Assembly: GCF_024138395.1 (NCBI RefSeq)
Contig: NZ_JAMYDU010000026.1
Location: forward strand, 1 to 64,000
Origin: Pseudomonas mandelii
GTDB lineage: Bacteria > Pseudomonadota > Gammaproteobacteria > Pseudomonadales > Pseudomonadaceae
Reading direction: 5' to 3'
DNA: 64,000 nucleotides
Shown here: piece after piece, positions 52,964 through 62,353 of the stretch
How positions within the stretch are numbered: the first letter of the stretch is position 1
How the letters are laid out: the number at the start of each line of letters is the position of its first letter
Notes under the pieces: generated by a model
What the model saw: only the letters and a program-made list of their open reading frames with translations
Databases searched by the model: none
What the model was told of the DNA's origin: nothing
Made by a program: the position numbers and the translations under genes

Positions 52964-54801
52964 AATCCGTACGCGCCCTGCTCTTGCAGGCCAGCGGTCT
53001 GTTGTTCGCCGGGCTGGCCTGCGCCGCTCCGCAACATGCCCTGACCCTGTACAACGAGCCGCCGAAATACCCGGCCGATTTCAAACATTTCGATTACGTA
53101 AACCCCGACGCGCCCAAGGGCGGGATCTTCCGTCAGGCCGGGTTCGGTGGCTTCGACAGCCTCAACCCGTTCATCAATAAAGGCGTGCCGGCCGACGACA
53201 TCAGCATGATCTACGACACCCTGGCCAAACAGGGCCTGGATGAGCCGTTTACCGAATACGGCCTGATCGCCGGCAAAATCGAAAAAGCCCCGGACAACAG
53301 TTGGGTGCGTTTCTACCTGCGTCCCGAAGCACGCTTCCACGACGGTCACCCGGTACGTGCCGAAGACGTGGTGTTCAGCTTCCAGACCCTGATCAAGGAC
53401 GGCGCCCCGCTCTTCCGCGGCTATTACAGCGACGTCGAAGAAGTGATCGCCGAAGACCCGCTCAAAGTGCTGTTCAAGTTCAAGCACAAAAACAACCGTG
53501 AACTGCCGCTGATCCTCGGCCAGTTGCCGGTGCTGCCCAAGCATTGGTGGGCGACCCGCGACTTCAACAAGGGCAACCTGGAATTGCCGCTGGGCAGCGG
53601 CCCGTACAAAGTCAGCGAAGTGAAGGCCGGACGTTCGGTGCGCTATGAACGGGTCAAGGATTACTGGGGCAAGGACCTGCCGGTCAATCGAGGCTTCTAC
53701 AACTTCGACGTGCTGACCACCGACTACTACCGCGACAACACCGTCGCGCTGGAAGCGCTCAAGGCCGGTCAGTTCGACTACTGGCTGGAATCGGCCGCGA
53801 AAAACTGGGCCAAGGCCTACAACATTCCGGCGGTGGCCGAAGGTCGGCTGATCAAGGAAGAAATCCCCAACGGCAATCCCACTGGCATGCAAGGTTTCGT
53901 ATTCAACCTGCGCCGCCCGGTGTTTCAGGATGTGCGTGTGCGTCAGGCTCTGAGCCTGTTGCTGGATTTCGAATGGACCAACAAGCAACTGTTCAACGGT
54001 GCTTACGTGCGCACCCGCAGTTATTTCGAAAACTCGGAAATGGCCGCCACTGGCCTGCCGGACGCCGATCAATTGGCGATCCTCGACCCGTTCCGCGGCA
54101 AGGTACCCGAGCAAGTGTTCAGCGAAGCGTTCCAGAATCCGGTGACCGACGCCAGCGGAATGATCCGCACCCAGCAGCGCAAGGCGTATCAACTGCTGCA
54201 AGAGGCCGGCTGGCGGATCGTCGACGACAAAATGGTCGACGCCACCGGCAAACCGGTGACCATCGAATTCCTGCTGGCCCAGACCGAGTTCGAGCGAATA
54301 CTGCTGCCGTTCAAGCGCAACCTCAGCGACTTGGGCATCGATCTGGTGATCCGCCGGGTCGACGTCTCGCAATACATCAACCGCGTGCGCTCCCGGGACT
54401 TCGACATGATCGTCGGCAGCTTCCCGCAATCCAACTCGCCGGGTAACGAACAACGTGAGTTCTGGATGACCGACGCCGCCGACAAACCCGGCAGCCGCAA
54501 CTCCATGAGCCTGAAAGACCCGGTGGTGGATCAACTGGTCGAACAACTGATCAACGCCGATTCGCGCCAAAGCTTGGTGGCCCATGCCCGGGCGCTGGAC
54601 CGGGTGCTGCAATGGGGCTATTACGTGATCCCCAACTGGCACATCAAGACCTGGCGTGTGGCGTACTGGAACCACATCGGTCACCCGAAGGTTTCGCCCA
54701 AATATGACATCGGCATCAATACCTGGTGGGTCAAGCCCAACGCGACATTGCCGATAGAAGTCGAAACCAAACTGCAAGCCGATCCTGCGGGCACGGAGTA
54801 A
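52960..54801 (+). CDS. Extracellular solute-binding protein, YejA/peptide class (second copy)
   Basis: 613 aa with a signal peptide (hydrophobic to about 22, AlaCysAla before APQHALT) and the same SBP_bac_5 blocks as the gene before it: RFHDGHPVRAEDVVFSFQTL, LPLGSGPYKVSEVKAG and VNRGFYNFDVLTTDYYRDNTV. The two neighbours are clearly paralogous over their length. A long frame (from 52282) overlaps the previous gene out of frame and is not used; the ATG at 52960 overlaps its stop. One binding protein may have a narrower or different ligand range. Confidence 0.93.
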   Translation: MKSVRALLLQASGLLFAGLACAAPQHALTLYNEPPKYPADFKHFDYVNPDAPKGGIFRQAGFGGFDSLNPFINKGVPADDISMIYDTLAKQGLDEPFTEYGLIAGKIEKAPDNSWVRFYLRPEARFHDGHPVRAEDVVFSFQTLIKDGAPLFRGYYSDVEEVIAEDPLKVLFKFKHKNNRELPLILGQLPVLPKHWWATRDFNKGNLELPLGSGPYKVSEVKAGRSVRYERVKDYWGKDLPVNRGFYNFDVLTTDYYRDNTVALEALKAGQFDYWLESAAKNWAKAYNIPAVAEGRLIKEEIPNGNPTGMQGFVFNLRRPVFQDVRVRQALSLLLDFEWTNKQLFNGAYVRTRSYFENSEMAATGLPDADQLAILDPFRGKVPEQVFSEAFQNPVTDASGMIRTQQRKAYQLLQEAGWRIVDDKMVDATGKPVTIEFLLAQTEFERILLPFKRNLSDLGIDLVIRRVDVSQYINRVRSRDFDMIVGSFPQSNSPGNEQREFWMTDAADKPGSRNSMSLKDPVVDQLVEQLINADSRQSLVAHARALDRVLQWGYYVIPNWHIKTWRVAYWNHIGHPKVSPKYDIGINTWWVKPNATLPIEVETKLQADPAGTE

Positions 54802-54805
54802 TCAG

Positions 54806-55879
54806 ATGCTGGCGTATATTTTTCGGCGACTGCTGCTGATCATCCCGACCCTGCTCGGCATTTTGCTGATCAACTTCGTGATCATCCAGGCCGCCCCCGG
54901 TGGGCCGGTGGAACAGATGATCGCCAAGCTCGAAGGCTTCGAAGGCGCCACCAGCCGCATCGCCGGCGGCGGTGCCGAAGTGTCGGTGGCCGGTTCCGCC
55001 TATCGCGGGGCGCAAGGCCTGGACCCGGCGCTGGTCAAGGAAATCGAGCACATGTACGGCTTCGACAAATCGGCGCCGGAACGCTTGTGGATCATGATCA
55101 AGAACTACGCCACCCTGGATTTCGGCGACAGCTTCTTTCGCGACGCCAAGGTCATCGACCTGATCAAGGAAAAGCTGCCGGTGTCGATCTCCCTGGGGCT
55201 ATGGAGCACGCTGATCATGTACCTGGTGTCGATCCCGCTGGGGATCGCGAAGGCGACGCGACACGGCAGCCACTTCGACGTCTGGACCAGTTCGGCGATC
55301 ATCGTCGGTTACGCGATCCCGGCGTTCCTGTTCGCCATCCTGCTGATTGTGGTGTTCGCTGGCGGCAGCTATTTCGACTGGTTCCCGTTACGGGGCCTGA
55401 CCTCGAACAACTTCGATGAGCTGAGCACCAGCGGCAAGATCCTCGATTATTTCTGGCACTTGGCACTGCCGGTGACCGCATTGGTGATCGGCAACTTCGC
55501 GACCATGACCTTGCTGACCAAGAACAGCTTCCTCGATGAAATCAACAAGCAATACGTGGTCACCGCCAAGGCCAAGGGCCTGACCCGTCACCGCGTGCTG
55601 TACGGCCATGTATTTCGCAACGCCATGCTGTTGGTGATTGCCGGTTTTCCTTCGGCGTTCATCGGGATCTTTTTCACCGGTTCGTTGCTGGTGGAAGTGA
55701 TTTTCTCCCTCGATGGCCTCGGTTTGATGAGTTTTGAGGCAGCGATCAATCGCGACTACCCGGTGGTTTTCGGCACGCTGTTCATCTTCACCCTGCTGGG
55801 GTTGGTGGTGAAACTGATCGGCGACCTCACTTACACCTTTGTCGATCCGCGCATCGACTTCGAAAGCCGGGAGCATTGA
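54806..55879 (+). CDS. yejB: ABC transporter permease, YejB-like
   Basis: 357 aa. Inner-membrane permease of the peptide/microcin C type with a first span at the N-terminus (IFRRLLLIIPTLLGILLINF), a periplasmic insertion (about 30-135), and the remaining spans. The EAA loop (LLTKNSFLDEINKQYVVTAKAKGLTRHRVLYGHVFRNAML, about 230-270) contacts the ATPase. It begins 4 nt after the second binding protein's stop; the permease YejE follows directly. Confidence 0.95.
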   Translation: MLAYIFRRLLLIIPTLLGILLINFVIIQAAPGGPVEQMIAKLEGFEGATSRIAGGGAEVSVAGSAYRGAQGLDPALVKEIEHMYGFDKSAPERLWIMIKNYATLDFGDSFFRDAKVIDLIKEKLPVSISLGLWSTLIMYLVSIPLGIAKATRHGSHFDVWTSSAIIVGYAIPAFLFAILLIVVFAGGSYFDWFPLRGLTSNNFDELSTSGKILDYFWHLALPVTALVIGNFATMTLLTKNSFLDEINKQYVVTAKAKGLTRHRVLYGHVFRNAMLLVIAGFPSAFIGIFFTGSLLVEVIFSLDGLGLMSFEAAINRDYPVVFGTLFIFTLLGLVVKLIGDLTYTFVDPRIDFESREH

Positions 55880-55880
55880 G

Positions 55881-56900
55881 ATGAACCTGTCCCCTCTCAA
55901 TCGCCGACGTTTCGAACTGTTCAAGGCCAACAAGCGTGGCTGGTGGTCGCTGTGGCTGTTCCTGATTCTGTTCGGCGCAAGCCTCGGTGCCGAACTGATC
56001 GCCAACGACAAACCGCTGGTGGTGCATTACGACAACGCCTGGTACTTCCCGGCCCTCAAGCGCTACCCGGAAACCGCGTTCGGCGGCGAATTCCCGCTGG
56101 AAGCCAACTACAAGAGCCCGTACATCCGCGAACTGCTCAAGGCCAAGGACGCCTGGGTTTTGTGGGCGCCAATTCCCTACAGCTACCAGAGCATCAACTA
56201 CGACCTGAAAGTCCCGGCCCCCGCGCCGCCTTCGGCCGATAACCTGCTTGGCACCGACGATCAGGGCCGCGATGTGCTGGCCCGGGTGATTTATGGCTTT
56301 CGGATTTCGGTGCTGTTCGCTTTGACGCTGACCATTCTCAGCTCGATCATCGGCGTGATCGCCGGGGCGTTGCAGGGTTTTTATGGCGGCTGGGTCGATC
56401 TGGCCGGGCAGCGCTTTCTGGAGATCTGGTCCGGGTTGCCGGTGCTGTATTTGCTGATCATTCTGGCCAGTTTCGTGCAGCCGAATTTCTGGTGGCTGCT
56501 GGGGATCATGCTGCTGTTCTCGTGGATGAGCCTGGTGGATGTGGTGCGCGCCGAGTTCCTGCGCGGTCGCAACCTGGAATACGTGCGCGCGGCCCGGGCG
56601 CTGGGCATGCAGAATGGTGCGATCATGTTCCGCCACATCCTGCCCAACGCCATGGTCTCGACTATGACCTTCATGCCGTTCATCCTGACCGGCGCCATCG
56701 GCACGCTGACCGCCCTGGATTTCCTCGGCTTCGGCCTGCCGCCGGGCGCGCCGTCCCTGGGTGAACTGGTGGCCCAGGGCAAATCCAACCTGCAAGCGCC
56801 GTGGCTGGGTATGAGTGCGTTTGCGGTGCTGGCGTTGATGTTGAGTCTGCTGGTGTTCATCGGCGAGTCCGCTCGCGATGCCTTCGACCCGAGGAAGTGA
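55881..56900 (+). CDS. yejE: ABC transporter permease, YejE-like
   Basis: 339 aa. Second permease, with an N-terminal cytoplasmic stretch (SPLNRRRFELFKANKRGWWSLW) before the first span and a large periplasmic loop (about 45-135). The EAA loop (RNLEYVRAARALGMQNGAIMFRHILPNAM, about 230-258) and final spans follow. The ATG at 55881 begins one nt after the yejB stop; the frame upstream runs inside yejB and is not used. Shared operon with yejB and the ATP-binding protein. Confidence 0.95.
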   Translation: MNLSPLNRRRFELFKANKRGWWSLWLFLILFGASLGAELIANDKPLVVHYDNAWYFPALKRYPETAFGGEFPLEANYKSPYIRELLKAKDAWVLWAPIPYSYQSINYDLKVPAPAPPSADNLLGTDDQGRDVLARVIYGFRISVLFALTLTILSSIIGVIAGALQGFYGGWVDLAGQRFLEIWSGLPVLYLLIILASFVQPNFWWLLGIMLLFSWMSLVDVVRAEFLRGRNLEYVRAARALGMQNGAIMFRHILPNAMVSTMTFMPFILTGAIGTLTALDFLGFGLPPGAPSLGELVAQGKSNLQAPWLGMSAFAVLALMLSLLVFIGESARDAFDPRK

Positions 56901-56901
56901 A

Positions 56902-58512
56902 ATGAATCAGGACAATCTGATCGAAGTGCGCGACCTGGCCGTCGAATTTATCGTCGGCGAGCGCGTTCAGCGGGTGGTCGAAGGCGTGAGCTTCGATATC
57001 AAGCGCGGTGAAACACTGGCGCTGGTGGGCGAAAGCGGCTCCGGCAAATCGGTGACCGCGCACTCGATCCTGCGACTGCTGCCCTACCCGCTGGCCCGGC
57101 ATCCGTCCGGCACTATCACCTATTCCGACCGGAATCTGCTGGAGCTGAAAGAGAAAACCATTCGCCATATCCGCGGCAACCGGATCGCGATGATCTTTCA
57201 AGAGCCGATGACCTCGCTCAATCCGCTGCATTCGATCGAAAAACAGATCAACGAAGTGTTGGGCATCCACAAAGGCCTGACCGGCAAAGTCGCGACCAAG
57301 CGCACGCTGGAACTGCTGGAAATGGTCGGCATCCCCGAGCCCGAGAAGCGTCTCAAGGCCCTGCCCCACGAATTGTCCGGCGGCCAACGTCAGCGGGTGA
57401 TGATCGCAATGGCCCTGGCCAATGAGCCGGAATTGCTGATCGCCGACGAACCGACCACGGCGCTGGACGTGACCGTTCAACTGAAAATTCTCGAGCTGCT
57501 CAAGGAATTGCAGGCCCGTCTGGGCATGGCGTTGTTACTGATCAGTCATGATTTGAACCTTGTTCGAAGAATTGCGCATCGGGTATGTGTCATGCAGCGC
57601 GGTTGCATCGTCGAACAGGCATCGTGCGAAGAATTGTTCCGCGCGCCGCAGCATCCGTACACGCGGGAACTGCTGGCAGCGGAGCCCAGCGGCAAACCGG
57701 CAAGCAATGTGATTGGCCCGCCGATACTGCAGGTCGAGGACCTGAAAGTCTGGTTCCCGATCAAGAAAGGCTTTCTGAAAAAGACCGTGGACCATATCAA
57801 AGCGGTCGATGGCATCAATTTCAGCCTGCCCCAAGGTCAGACCCTGGGGATTGTGGGAGAAAGCGGTTCCGGCAAGTCGACGCTCGGCCTGGCGATTTTG
57901 CGGCTGATCGGTAGCAAAGGCGCCATCCGTTTTGAAGGCAAGCAGCTAGACTGCCTGACGCAGCAACAGATTCGACCGCTGCGGCGGGAGATGCAGGTGG
58001 TGTTTCAGGACCCCTTCGGCAGCCTGAGCCCACGGATGTGCGTGAGCCAGATCGTCGGCGAAGGCCTGCGAATCCACAAGATGGGCACCGAGGCAGAACA
58101 GGAACAAGCGATTATTGCGGCACTCAAGGAGGTAGGTCTGGACCCGGAAACCCGGCACCGCTACCCCCACGAATTTTCCGGTGGGCAACGGCAGAGAATC
58201 GCCATTGCCCGGGCATTAGTGCTAAAACCGGCGTTGATTTTGCTGGACGAGCCGACTTCGGCCCTCGACCGGACCGTGCAACGCCAAGTGGTGGAGCTGC
58301 TACGTTCACTGCAAACCAAGTACAACCTGACGTATCTGTTTATCAGCCATGACCTGGCTGTCGTCAAAGCGCTGAGCCACCAGCTGATGGTGGTCAAGCA
58401 TGGCCAAGTGGTCGAACAGGGAGACGCGCAAAGTATCTTTGCCGCCCCCAAACATCCGTATACACAGCAGTTGCTGGAAGCCGCTTTTCTGGCACCAGCC
58501 ACTGCGCAATAA
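56902..58512 (+). CDS. yejF: ABC transporter ATP-binding protein, YejF-like (two ATPase domains)
   Basis: 536 aa with two complete nucleotide-binding domains in one chain. Walker A GESGSGKS occurs in both halves, signatures LSGGQRQRV (first) and FSGGQRQRI (second), and Walker B ADEPTTALD and LDEPTSALD. This double layout is the YejF type. It powers uptake of the peptides brought by the two binding proteins. The ATG at 56902 begins one nt after the yejE stop. Confidence 0.96.
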   Translation: MNQDNLIEVRDLAVEFIVGERVQRVVEGVSFDIKRGETLALVGESGSGKSVTAHSILRLLPYPLARHPSGTITYSDRNLLELKEKTIRHIRGNRIAMIFQEPMTSLNPLHSIEKQINEVLGIHKGLTGKVATKRTLELLEMVGIPEPEKRLKALPHELSGGQRQRVMIAMALANEPELLIADEPTTALDVTVQLKILELLKELQARLGMALLLISHDLNLVRRIAHRVCVMQRGCIVEQASCEELFRAPQHPYTRELLAAEPSGKPASNVIGPPILQVEDLKVWFPIKKGFLKKTVDHIKAVDGINFSLPQGQTLGIVGESGSGKSTLGLAILRLIGSKGAIRFEGKQLDCLTQQQIRPLRREMQVVFQDPFGSLSPRMCVSQIVGEGLRIHKMGTEAEQEQAIIAALKEVGLDPETRHRYPHEFSGGQRQRIAIARALVLKPALILLDEPTSALDRTVQRQVVELLRSLQTKYNLTYLFISHDLAVVKALSHQLMVVKHGQVVEQGDAQSIFAAPKHPYTQQLLEAAFLAPATAQ

Positions 58513-58532
58513 ACCTGAAAGAGGAGCAACAC

Positions 58533-59327
58533 ATGGGTTTTCTCGCCGGTAAGCGCGTATTGATCGTCGGTGTCGCCAGCAAGCTATCCATCGCATCCGG
58601 CATCGCTGCCGCCATGCATCGCGAGGGCGCTGAGCTTGCCTTCACTTATCAGAACGACAAACTCAAGGGTCGTGTCGAAGAGTTCGCACAAGGCTGGGGT
58701 TCGAGCCCTGAGCTGTGCTTCCCGTGTGACGTGGCCAGCGATGAAGAAATCGCCAAGGTCTTCGAAGCACTGAGCAAAAAGTGGGACGGCCTGGATTGCA
58801 TCGTGCACTCCGTCGGCTTCGCCCCGGGCGACCAACTGGACGGCGACTTCACCGAAGCCACCACCCGTGAAGGTTTCCGCATCGCTCACGACATCAGCGC
58901 CTACAGCTTCGTGGCCCTGGCCAAGGCTGGCCGCGAAATGATGAAAGGCCGCAATGGCAGCCTGCTGACCCTGTCGTACCTGGGTGCCGAGCGCACCATG
59001 CCGAACTACAACGTAATGGGCATGGCCAAGGCTTCTTTGGAAGCTGGCGTGCGTTACCTGGCCGGCTCCCTGGGCCCGGACGGCACCCGCGTGAACTGCG
59101 TATCGGCTGGCCCGATCCGCACCCTCGCCGCTTCCGGCATCAAGAACTTCCGCAAAATGCTGGCCGCCAACGAAGCGCAAACTCCGCTGCGTCGTAACGT
59201 CACCATCGACGAAGTCGGCAACGCCGGCGCTTTCCTGTGCTCGGACCTGGCGTCCGGCATCAGCGGCGAAATCATGTACGTAGACGGCGGCTTCAACACC
59301 ACCGCCATGGGCAACATCGAAGAGTGA
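58533..59327 (+). CDS. fabI: Enoyl-ACP reductase I
   Basis: 264 aa, cytoplasmic, NADH-dependent last reduction of each fatty-acid elongation cycle. The N-terminal cofactor loop GVASKLSIASGIAAAMHREGA (about 12-32) and the Tyr-x6-Lys pair (Tyr156, Lys163 in the NYNVMGMAKASLEAG stretch) are intact. A strong ribosome-binding site AAGAGGAGC precedes the ATG. About 20 nt after yejF; read with that operon or from its own promoter. The target of triclosan in other bacteria. Confidence 0.97.
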   Translation: MGFLAGKRVLIVGVASKLSIASGIAAAMHREGAELAFTYQNDKLKGRVEEFAQGWGSSPELCFPCDVASDEEIAKVFEALSKKWDGLDCIVHSVGFAPGDQLDGDFTEATTREGFRIAHDISAYSFVALAKAGREMMKGRNGSLLTLSYLGAERTMPNYNVMGMAKASLEAGVRYLAGSLGPDGTRVNCVSAGPIRTLAASGIKNFRKMLAANEAQTPLRRNVTIDEVGNAGAFLCSDLASGISGEIMYVDGGFNTTAMGNIEE

Positions 59328-59343
59328 TCTTCGGTTAGCCATG

Positions 59344-59372
59344 AAAAAACCCGCCGATTGGCGGGTTTTTTT
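59344..59372 (+). terminator. Intrinsic terminator of fabI
   Basis: 12-nt arms AAAAAACCCGCC (59344-59355) and GGCGGGTTTTTT (59360-59371) with a 4-nt loop, ending in a T-run. It starts 16 nt past the fabI stop. Confidence 0.95.
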
Positions 59373-59400
59373 ATGCTCGGAATTCAAGGCCAGACATAAT

Positions 59401-59664
59401 CCCCTGTGGGAGCGGGCTTGCCCCAATGCCAGTCAGTTAAGCAATTTCAGCCGCAACGCATTCCATGTAGCAGCTGCCGAGCCTGCGAGGCTGCGTTCGG
59501 CTGCGAAGCAGTCGTAAAGTCAGAAATTGCGGTGTATCAGGCAGACCGCATCTGCCGGACTCACGACTGCTTCGCAGCCGAACGCAGCCTCGCAGGCTCG
59601 GCAGCTGCTACGGATAACATTACGGCTAACTGACTGGCATTGGGGCAAGCCCGCTCCCACAGGG
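59401..59664. repeat. Nested REP: one palindrome pair inside another
   Basis: An outer pair (59401-59442 and 59625-59664) has the CCCCTGTGGGAGCGGGCTTG family sequence extended by CCCAATGCCAGTCAGTTA, matching on both sides. Between its arms lies a complete inner pair of the other family (59466-59515 and 59563-59611, TGTAGCAGCTGCCGAGCCTG). It fills the 346-nt gap between fabI and the LysR gene. Confidence 0.93.
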
Positions 59665-59673
59665 GGTTTGAGT

Positions 59674-60540
59674 TTAGTCAGGGATATGTGTGAGGCACCG
59701 CGCAAACAACTGCTGGATCGGCTGTGTACGCTGGCTATAACGCTGCAACAGCACTATCTCCCGGTAGAACGTCAGGTCTCCCAACTCGATCACCCTCACC
59801 CGGGCGCCATGCTCAAGCCACAGTCCGGCCTCGGGCAGCAAAGAAACACCCAGCCCGCACTCAACCATTTTGACGATAGCTTCCAGCTCATCCAGCTCCA
59901 GAGCCACCTGCACATCGATCTGCTGCTCGCGTAGAAAGCGAGTCACCAGGCGCCCACCGAAAGAATTGCGGTCGTAGCGTACGTGGGGATGGTTGGCGAG
60001 CAACTGCAGCGGGTCGTCGCCCTCAAGGTCTGCCGGTACGATCAGCACAAACGGCTCCCGGCGAATGACTTGCACCGACAATTCCTTGGGTAATTCAAAC
60101 GGCGGCTTGATCAGAATCGCCAGGTCCACTTCGCCGGTGTCCACCTGACTCAACAGATTCAGGGATACCCCCGGCACCAGCTTCGCCTCCAGCAATGGCG
60201 CCTGTTGCCTGAGTCGCAACAGTGCGCGCGGCAACAACCCGGTCTGCACGGTGGCCACCGCTCCGATCTTCAATTCGCCACGAAACTCGCCGACGCTATC
60301 ACTGACGGCCATGCGGTTGAAGGTCTCAAGGATTTCCCGCGCCATCGGCAACGCCCGCTGCCCCGCCGCGTTGAGAATCGCCTGGCGCCCGGTGCGATCG
60401 AACAGGCGAATACCCAACGCCTGTTCGAGGTTGCGGATCTGCGCGCTGACTGCCGACTGCGTCAGGCCAATGTGCATGCCTGCCGCAGCGAACGTGCCAT
60501 GACGCGTCACGGCAATGAAGGTCTTCAGTTCCCGCAGCAT
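59674..60540 (-). CDS. LysR-family regulator next to VOC/amidase genes
   Basis: 288 aa. The N-terminal helix-turn-helix is a clear LysR type (ELKTFIAVTRHGTFAAAGMHIGLTQSAVSAQIRNLEQALGIRLF, about 3-47); a sensor domain follows. ATG 60540 was chosen because GGGAG lies 5-6 nt upstream; longer frames exist (60555, 60597). It is divergent from the VOC gene across 113 nt. By the usual LysR habit it may control that gene and the amidase. Confidence 0.92.
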   Translation of the reverse strand: MLRELKTFIAVTRHGTFAAAGMHIGLTQSAVSAQIRNLEQALGIRLFDRTGRQAILNAAGQRALPMAREILETFNRMAVSDSVGEFRGELKIGAVATVQTGLLPRALLRLRQQAPLLEAKLVPGVSLNLLSQVDTGEVDLAILIKPPFELPKELSVQVIRREPFVLIVPADLEGDDPLQLLANHPHVRYDRNSFGGRLVTRFLREQQIDVQVALELDELEAIVKMVECGLGVSLLPEAGLWLEHGARVRVIELGDLTFYREIVLLQRYSQRTQPIQQLFARCLTHIPD

Positions 60541-60653
60541 GGGCTCTCCCATTGATCGAAATAATTTGAGCTCGCTGCAAAAACTATCGTCTTTCAATCA
60601 AAAAGCACAGGACTAAACTCGAGCTCAACTCTGAACCCGTCGAGGCACGTCCA

Positions 60654-61079
60654 ATGCAACTGTCCCCTTTTCACTTGGCCATCCCGGTTTACGACTTGGC
60701 CGCTGCCCGGCGCTTCTATGGTGAAGTGTTCGGTCTGGAAGAAGGTCGCTCCAGCGATCACTGGGTCGATTTCAACTTTTTCGGCCATCAACTGGTGATT
60801 CATCTGGCACCGAAAAACGCTTCTCAGGAAGCCGCCCATACCAACGCCGTGGATGGCCACAACGTACCGGTGCCGCATTTCGGCGTGGTATTGGGGATGG
60901 AGGAATGGGAGACGCTGGCCGAGCGCTTGAGAGCCCTTGGCACGCGCTTCGTGATCGAACCGGGCATCCGCTTTCAGGGATCGGTGGGCGAACAAGCGAC
61001 GATGTTTCTCTTCGATCCCTGCGGCAACGCTCTGGAGTTCAAGGCGTTCAAGAATATCGATCAGTTGTTCGCCAAATGA
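60654..61079 (+). CDS. VOC-superfamily (glyoxalase/dioxygenase-like) protein
   Basis: 141 aa, one VOC metal-binding fold: FHLAIPVYDLAAARRFYGEVFGLEEGRS (about 5-32) and FLFDPCGNALEFKAFKN (about 116-132), with His6 and the Glu in LEF as likely metal ligands. Such proteins act on many small molecules; the substrate is unknown. The stop overlaps the amidase ATG (ATGA), so the two are co-translated. Confidence 0.9.
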   Translation: MQLSPFHLAIPVYDLAAARRFYGEVFGLEEGRSSDHWVDFNFFGHQLVIHLAPKNASQEAAHTNAVDGHNVPVPHFGVVLGMEEWETLAERLRALGTRFVIEPGIRFQGSVGEQATMFLFDPCGNALEFKAFKNIDQLFAK

Positions 61080-62353
61080 TCCGCTCGACCGTTGACGCCA
61101 CCAGCCTCAGTGAAGCAGTGATCAATGGCGATACAACCGCTGCCGTTATCGCCGAAATCTTTCTTCAACGCATTCAGGCGCAGGAGCCGGATATCCAGGC
61201 CTTCGTCTCGTTCGACGCCCGGCAGGTACGCGACGATGCTGCGCAAAACAATGACCGAGGCCTGCTGGCCGGCGTTCCCGTCGGCATCAAGGACATCTTC
61301 GACACCGCCGTCTATCCCACGCAATTCCATTCACCCATTTATAGCGGCCATCAACCGTCCCGGGACGCCCACGTAGTGACGCTGCTGCGCCAGGCCGGTG
61401 CGCTGATCATGGGTAAGACCCACACCACCGAGTTTGCGTACATGCACACCGGCCCGACCCGCAATCCCCACGACCTCGCTCGCACGCCGGGCAGCTCCAG
61501 CGCGGGTTCGGCGGCCGGGATGGCGGCGGGTTTCTTTGCTTTGGCGCTGGGTACCCAGACCGCTGGCTCGTTGCTCAAGCCGGCGTCCTACTGCGGCCTC
61601 TTCGCCTTCAAACCATCGTTGGGCCTGGTGTCGCTGGAAGGTGTGAAACCGCTGGCGCCGAGCTTCGACACCGTGGGTTGGTATGGACAGTCGGCGCGCG
61701 ATCTGCACCTCGTGGCGCGAGTATTGATTCCTGGCTTCTTGGTACCTGAGGTCGAACGGCGTCCGCTGCAATTGGGTTTCTGCCGCACGTCACGCTGGGA
61801 TCAAGTAGACCCCGAAGTGGCCCGCGCTCTGGAGCAGGCAGTGGATCAGTTGCGTAGCGCCGGCCATCACGTCAGCGAAGTGCCGCTGCCCGATGAGTTT
61901 GCCGGGGTGTTCGACGATCATCAGTTGATTAACGATTGCGAAGGTGCCCGCTCACTGGCGAAGGAATTTCAACGACACCGGGCACAATTGAGCCCTTCGA
62001 CCCAGGCCATGTTCGAGCGAGCGGCGGCGACAACGTGGGAACAGGAATCCGCTGCCAAGGCGCGCCTGGCTAATCTTGCCCCTCGTTTGAATGAGCTTTG
62101 CCAACCCTTCGATGCCATGCTCGGCGCCACTTGCGGGATGGTCGCACCAGTGGGTCTGGGAAGCACCGGTCCGTCGGATTTCATCAAGTTCTGGGGCGCG
62201 TTTGGCTGGCCGCAGGTGAATATCCCGCTGATACGCGCCCAAGCCATGTTGCCTATAGGGTTACAGATAATCGGGAGGTTCAGAGACGATGCTCGGCTGT
62301 TGCGAACAGCCGAGCACATTGCAGCGGACTTACAAGACGCCATTCAACAATGA
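61076..62353 (+). CDS. Amidase-signature family hydrolase
   Basis: 425 aa. The Ser-cisSer-Lys triad of the family is visible: Lys in VGIKDIFDTA (about 65-74), the cis-Ser block GSSSAGSAAGMAAG (about 140-153), and the nucleophile Ser in GTQTAGSLLKPASYCG (about 160-175). It cleaves an amide; the substrate is unknown. Start 61076 overlaps the VOC stop. The 3' end overlaps the convergent GGDEF gene by 10 nt. Grouped with a LysR and a VOC gene, a small catabolic set is likely. Confidence 0.9.
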   Translation: MIRSTVDATSLSEAVINGDTTAAVIAEIFLQRIQAQEPDIQAFVSFDARQVRDDAAQNNDRGLLAGVPVGIKDIFDTAVYPTQFHSPIYSGHQPSRDAHVVTLLRQAGALIMGKTHTTEFAYMHTGPTRNPHDLARTPGSSSAGSAAGMAAGFFALALGTQTAGSLLKPASYCGLFAFKPSLGLVSLEGVKPLAPSFDTVGWYGQSARDLHLVARVLIPGFLVPEVERRPLQLGFCRTSRWDQVDPEVARALEQAVDQLRSAGHHVSEVPLPDEFAGVFDDHQLINDCEGARSLAKEFQRHRAQLSPSTQAMFERAAATTWEQESAAKARLANLAPRLNELCQPFDAMLGATCGMVAPVGLGSTGPSDFIKFWGAFGWPQVNIPLIRAQAMLPIGLQIIGRFRDDARLLRTAEHIAADLQDAIQQ

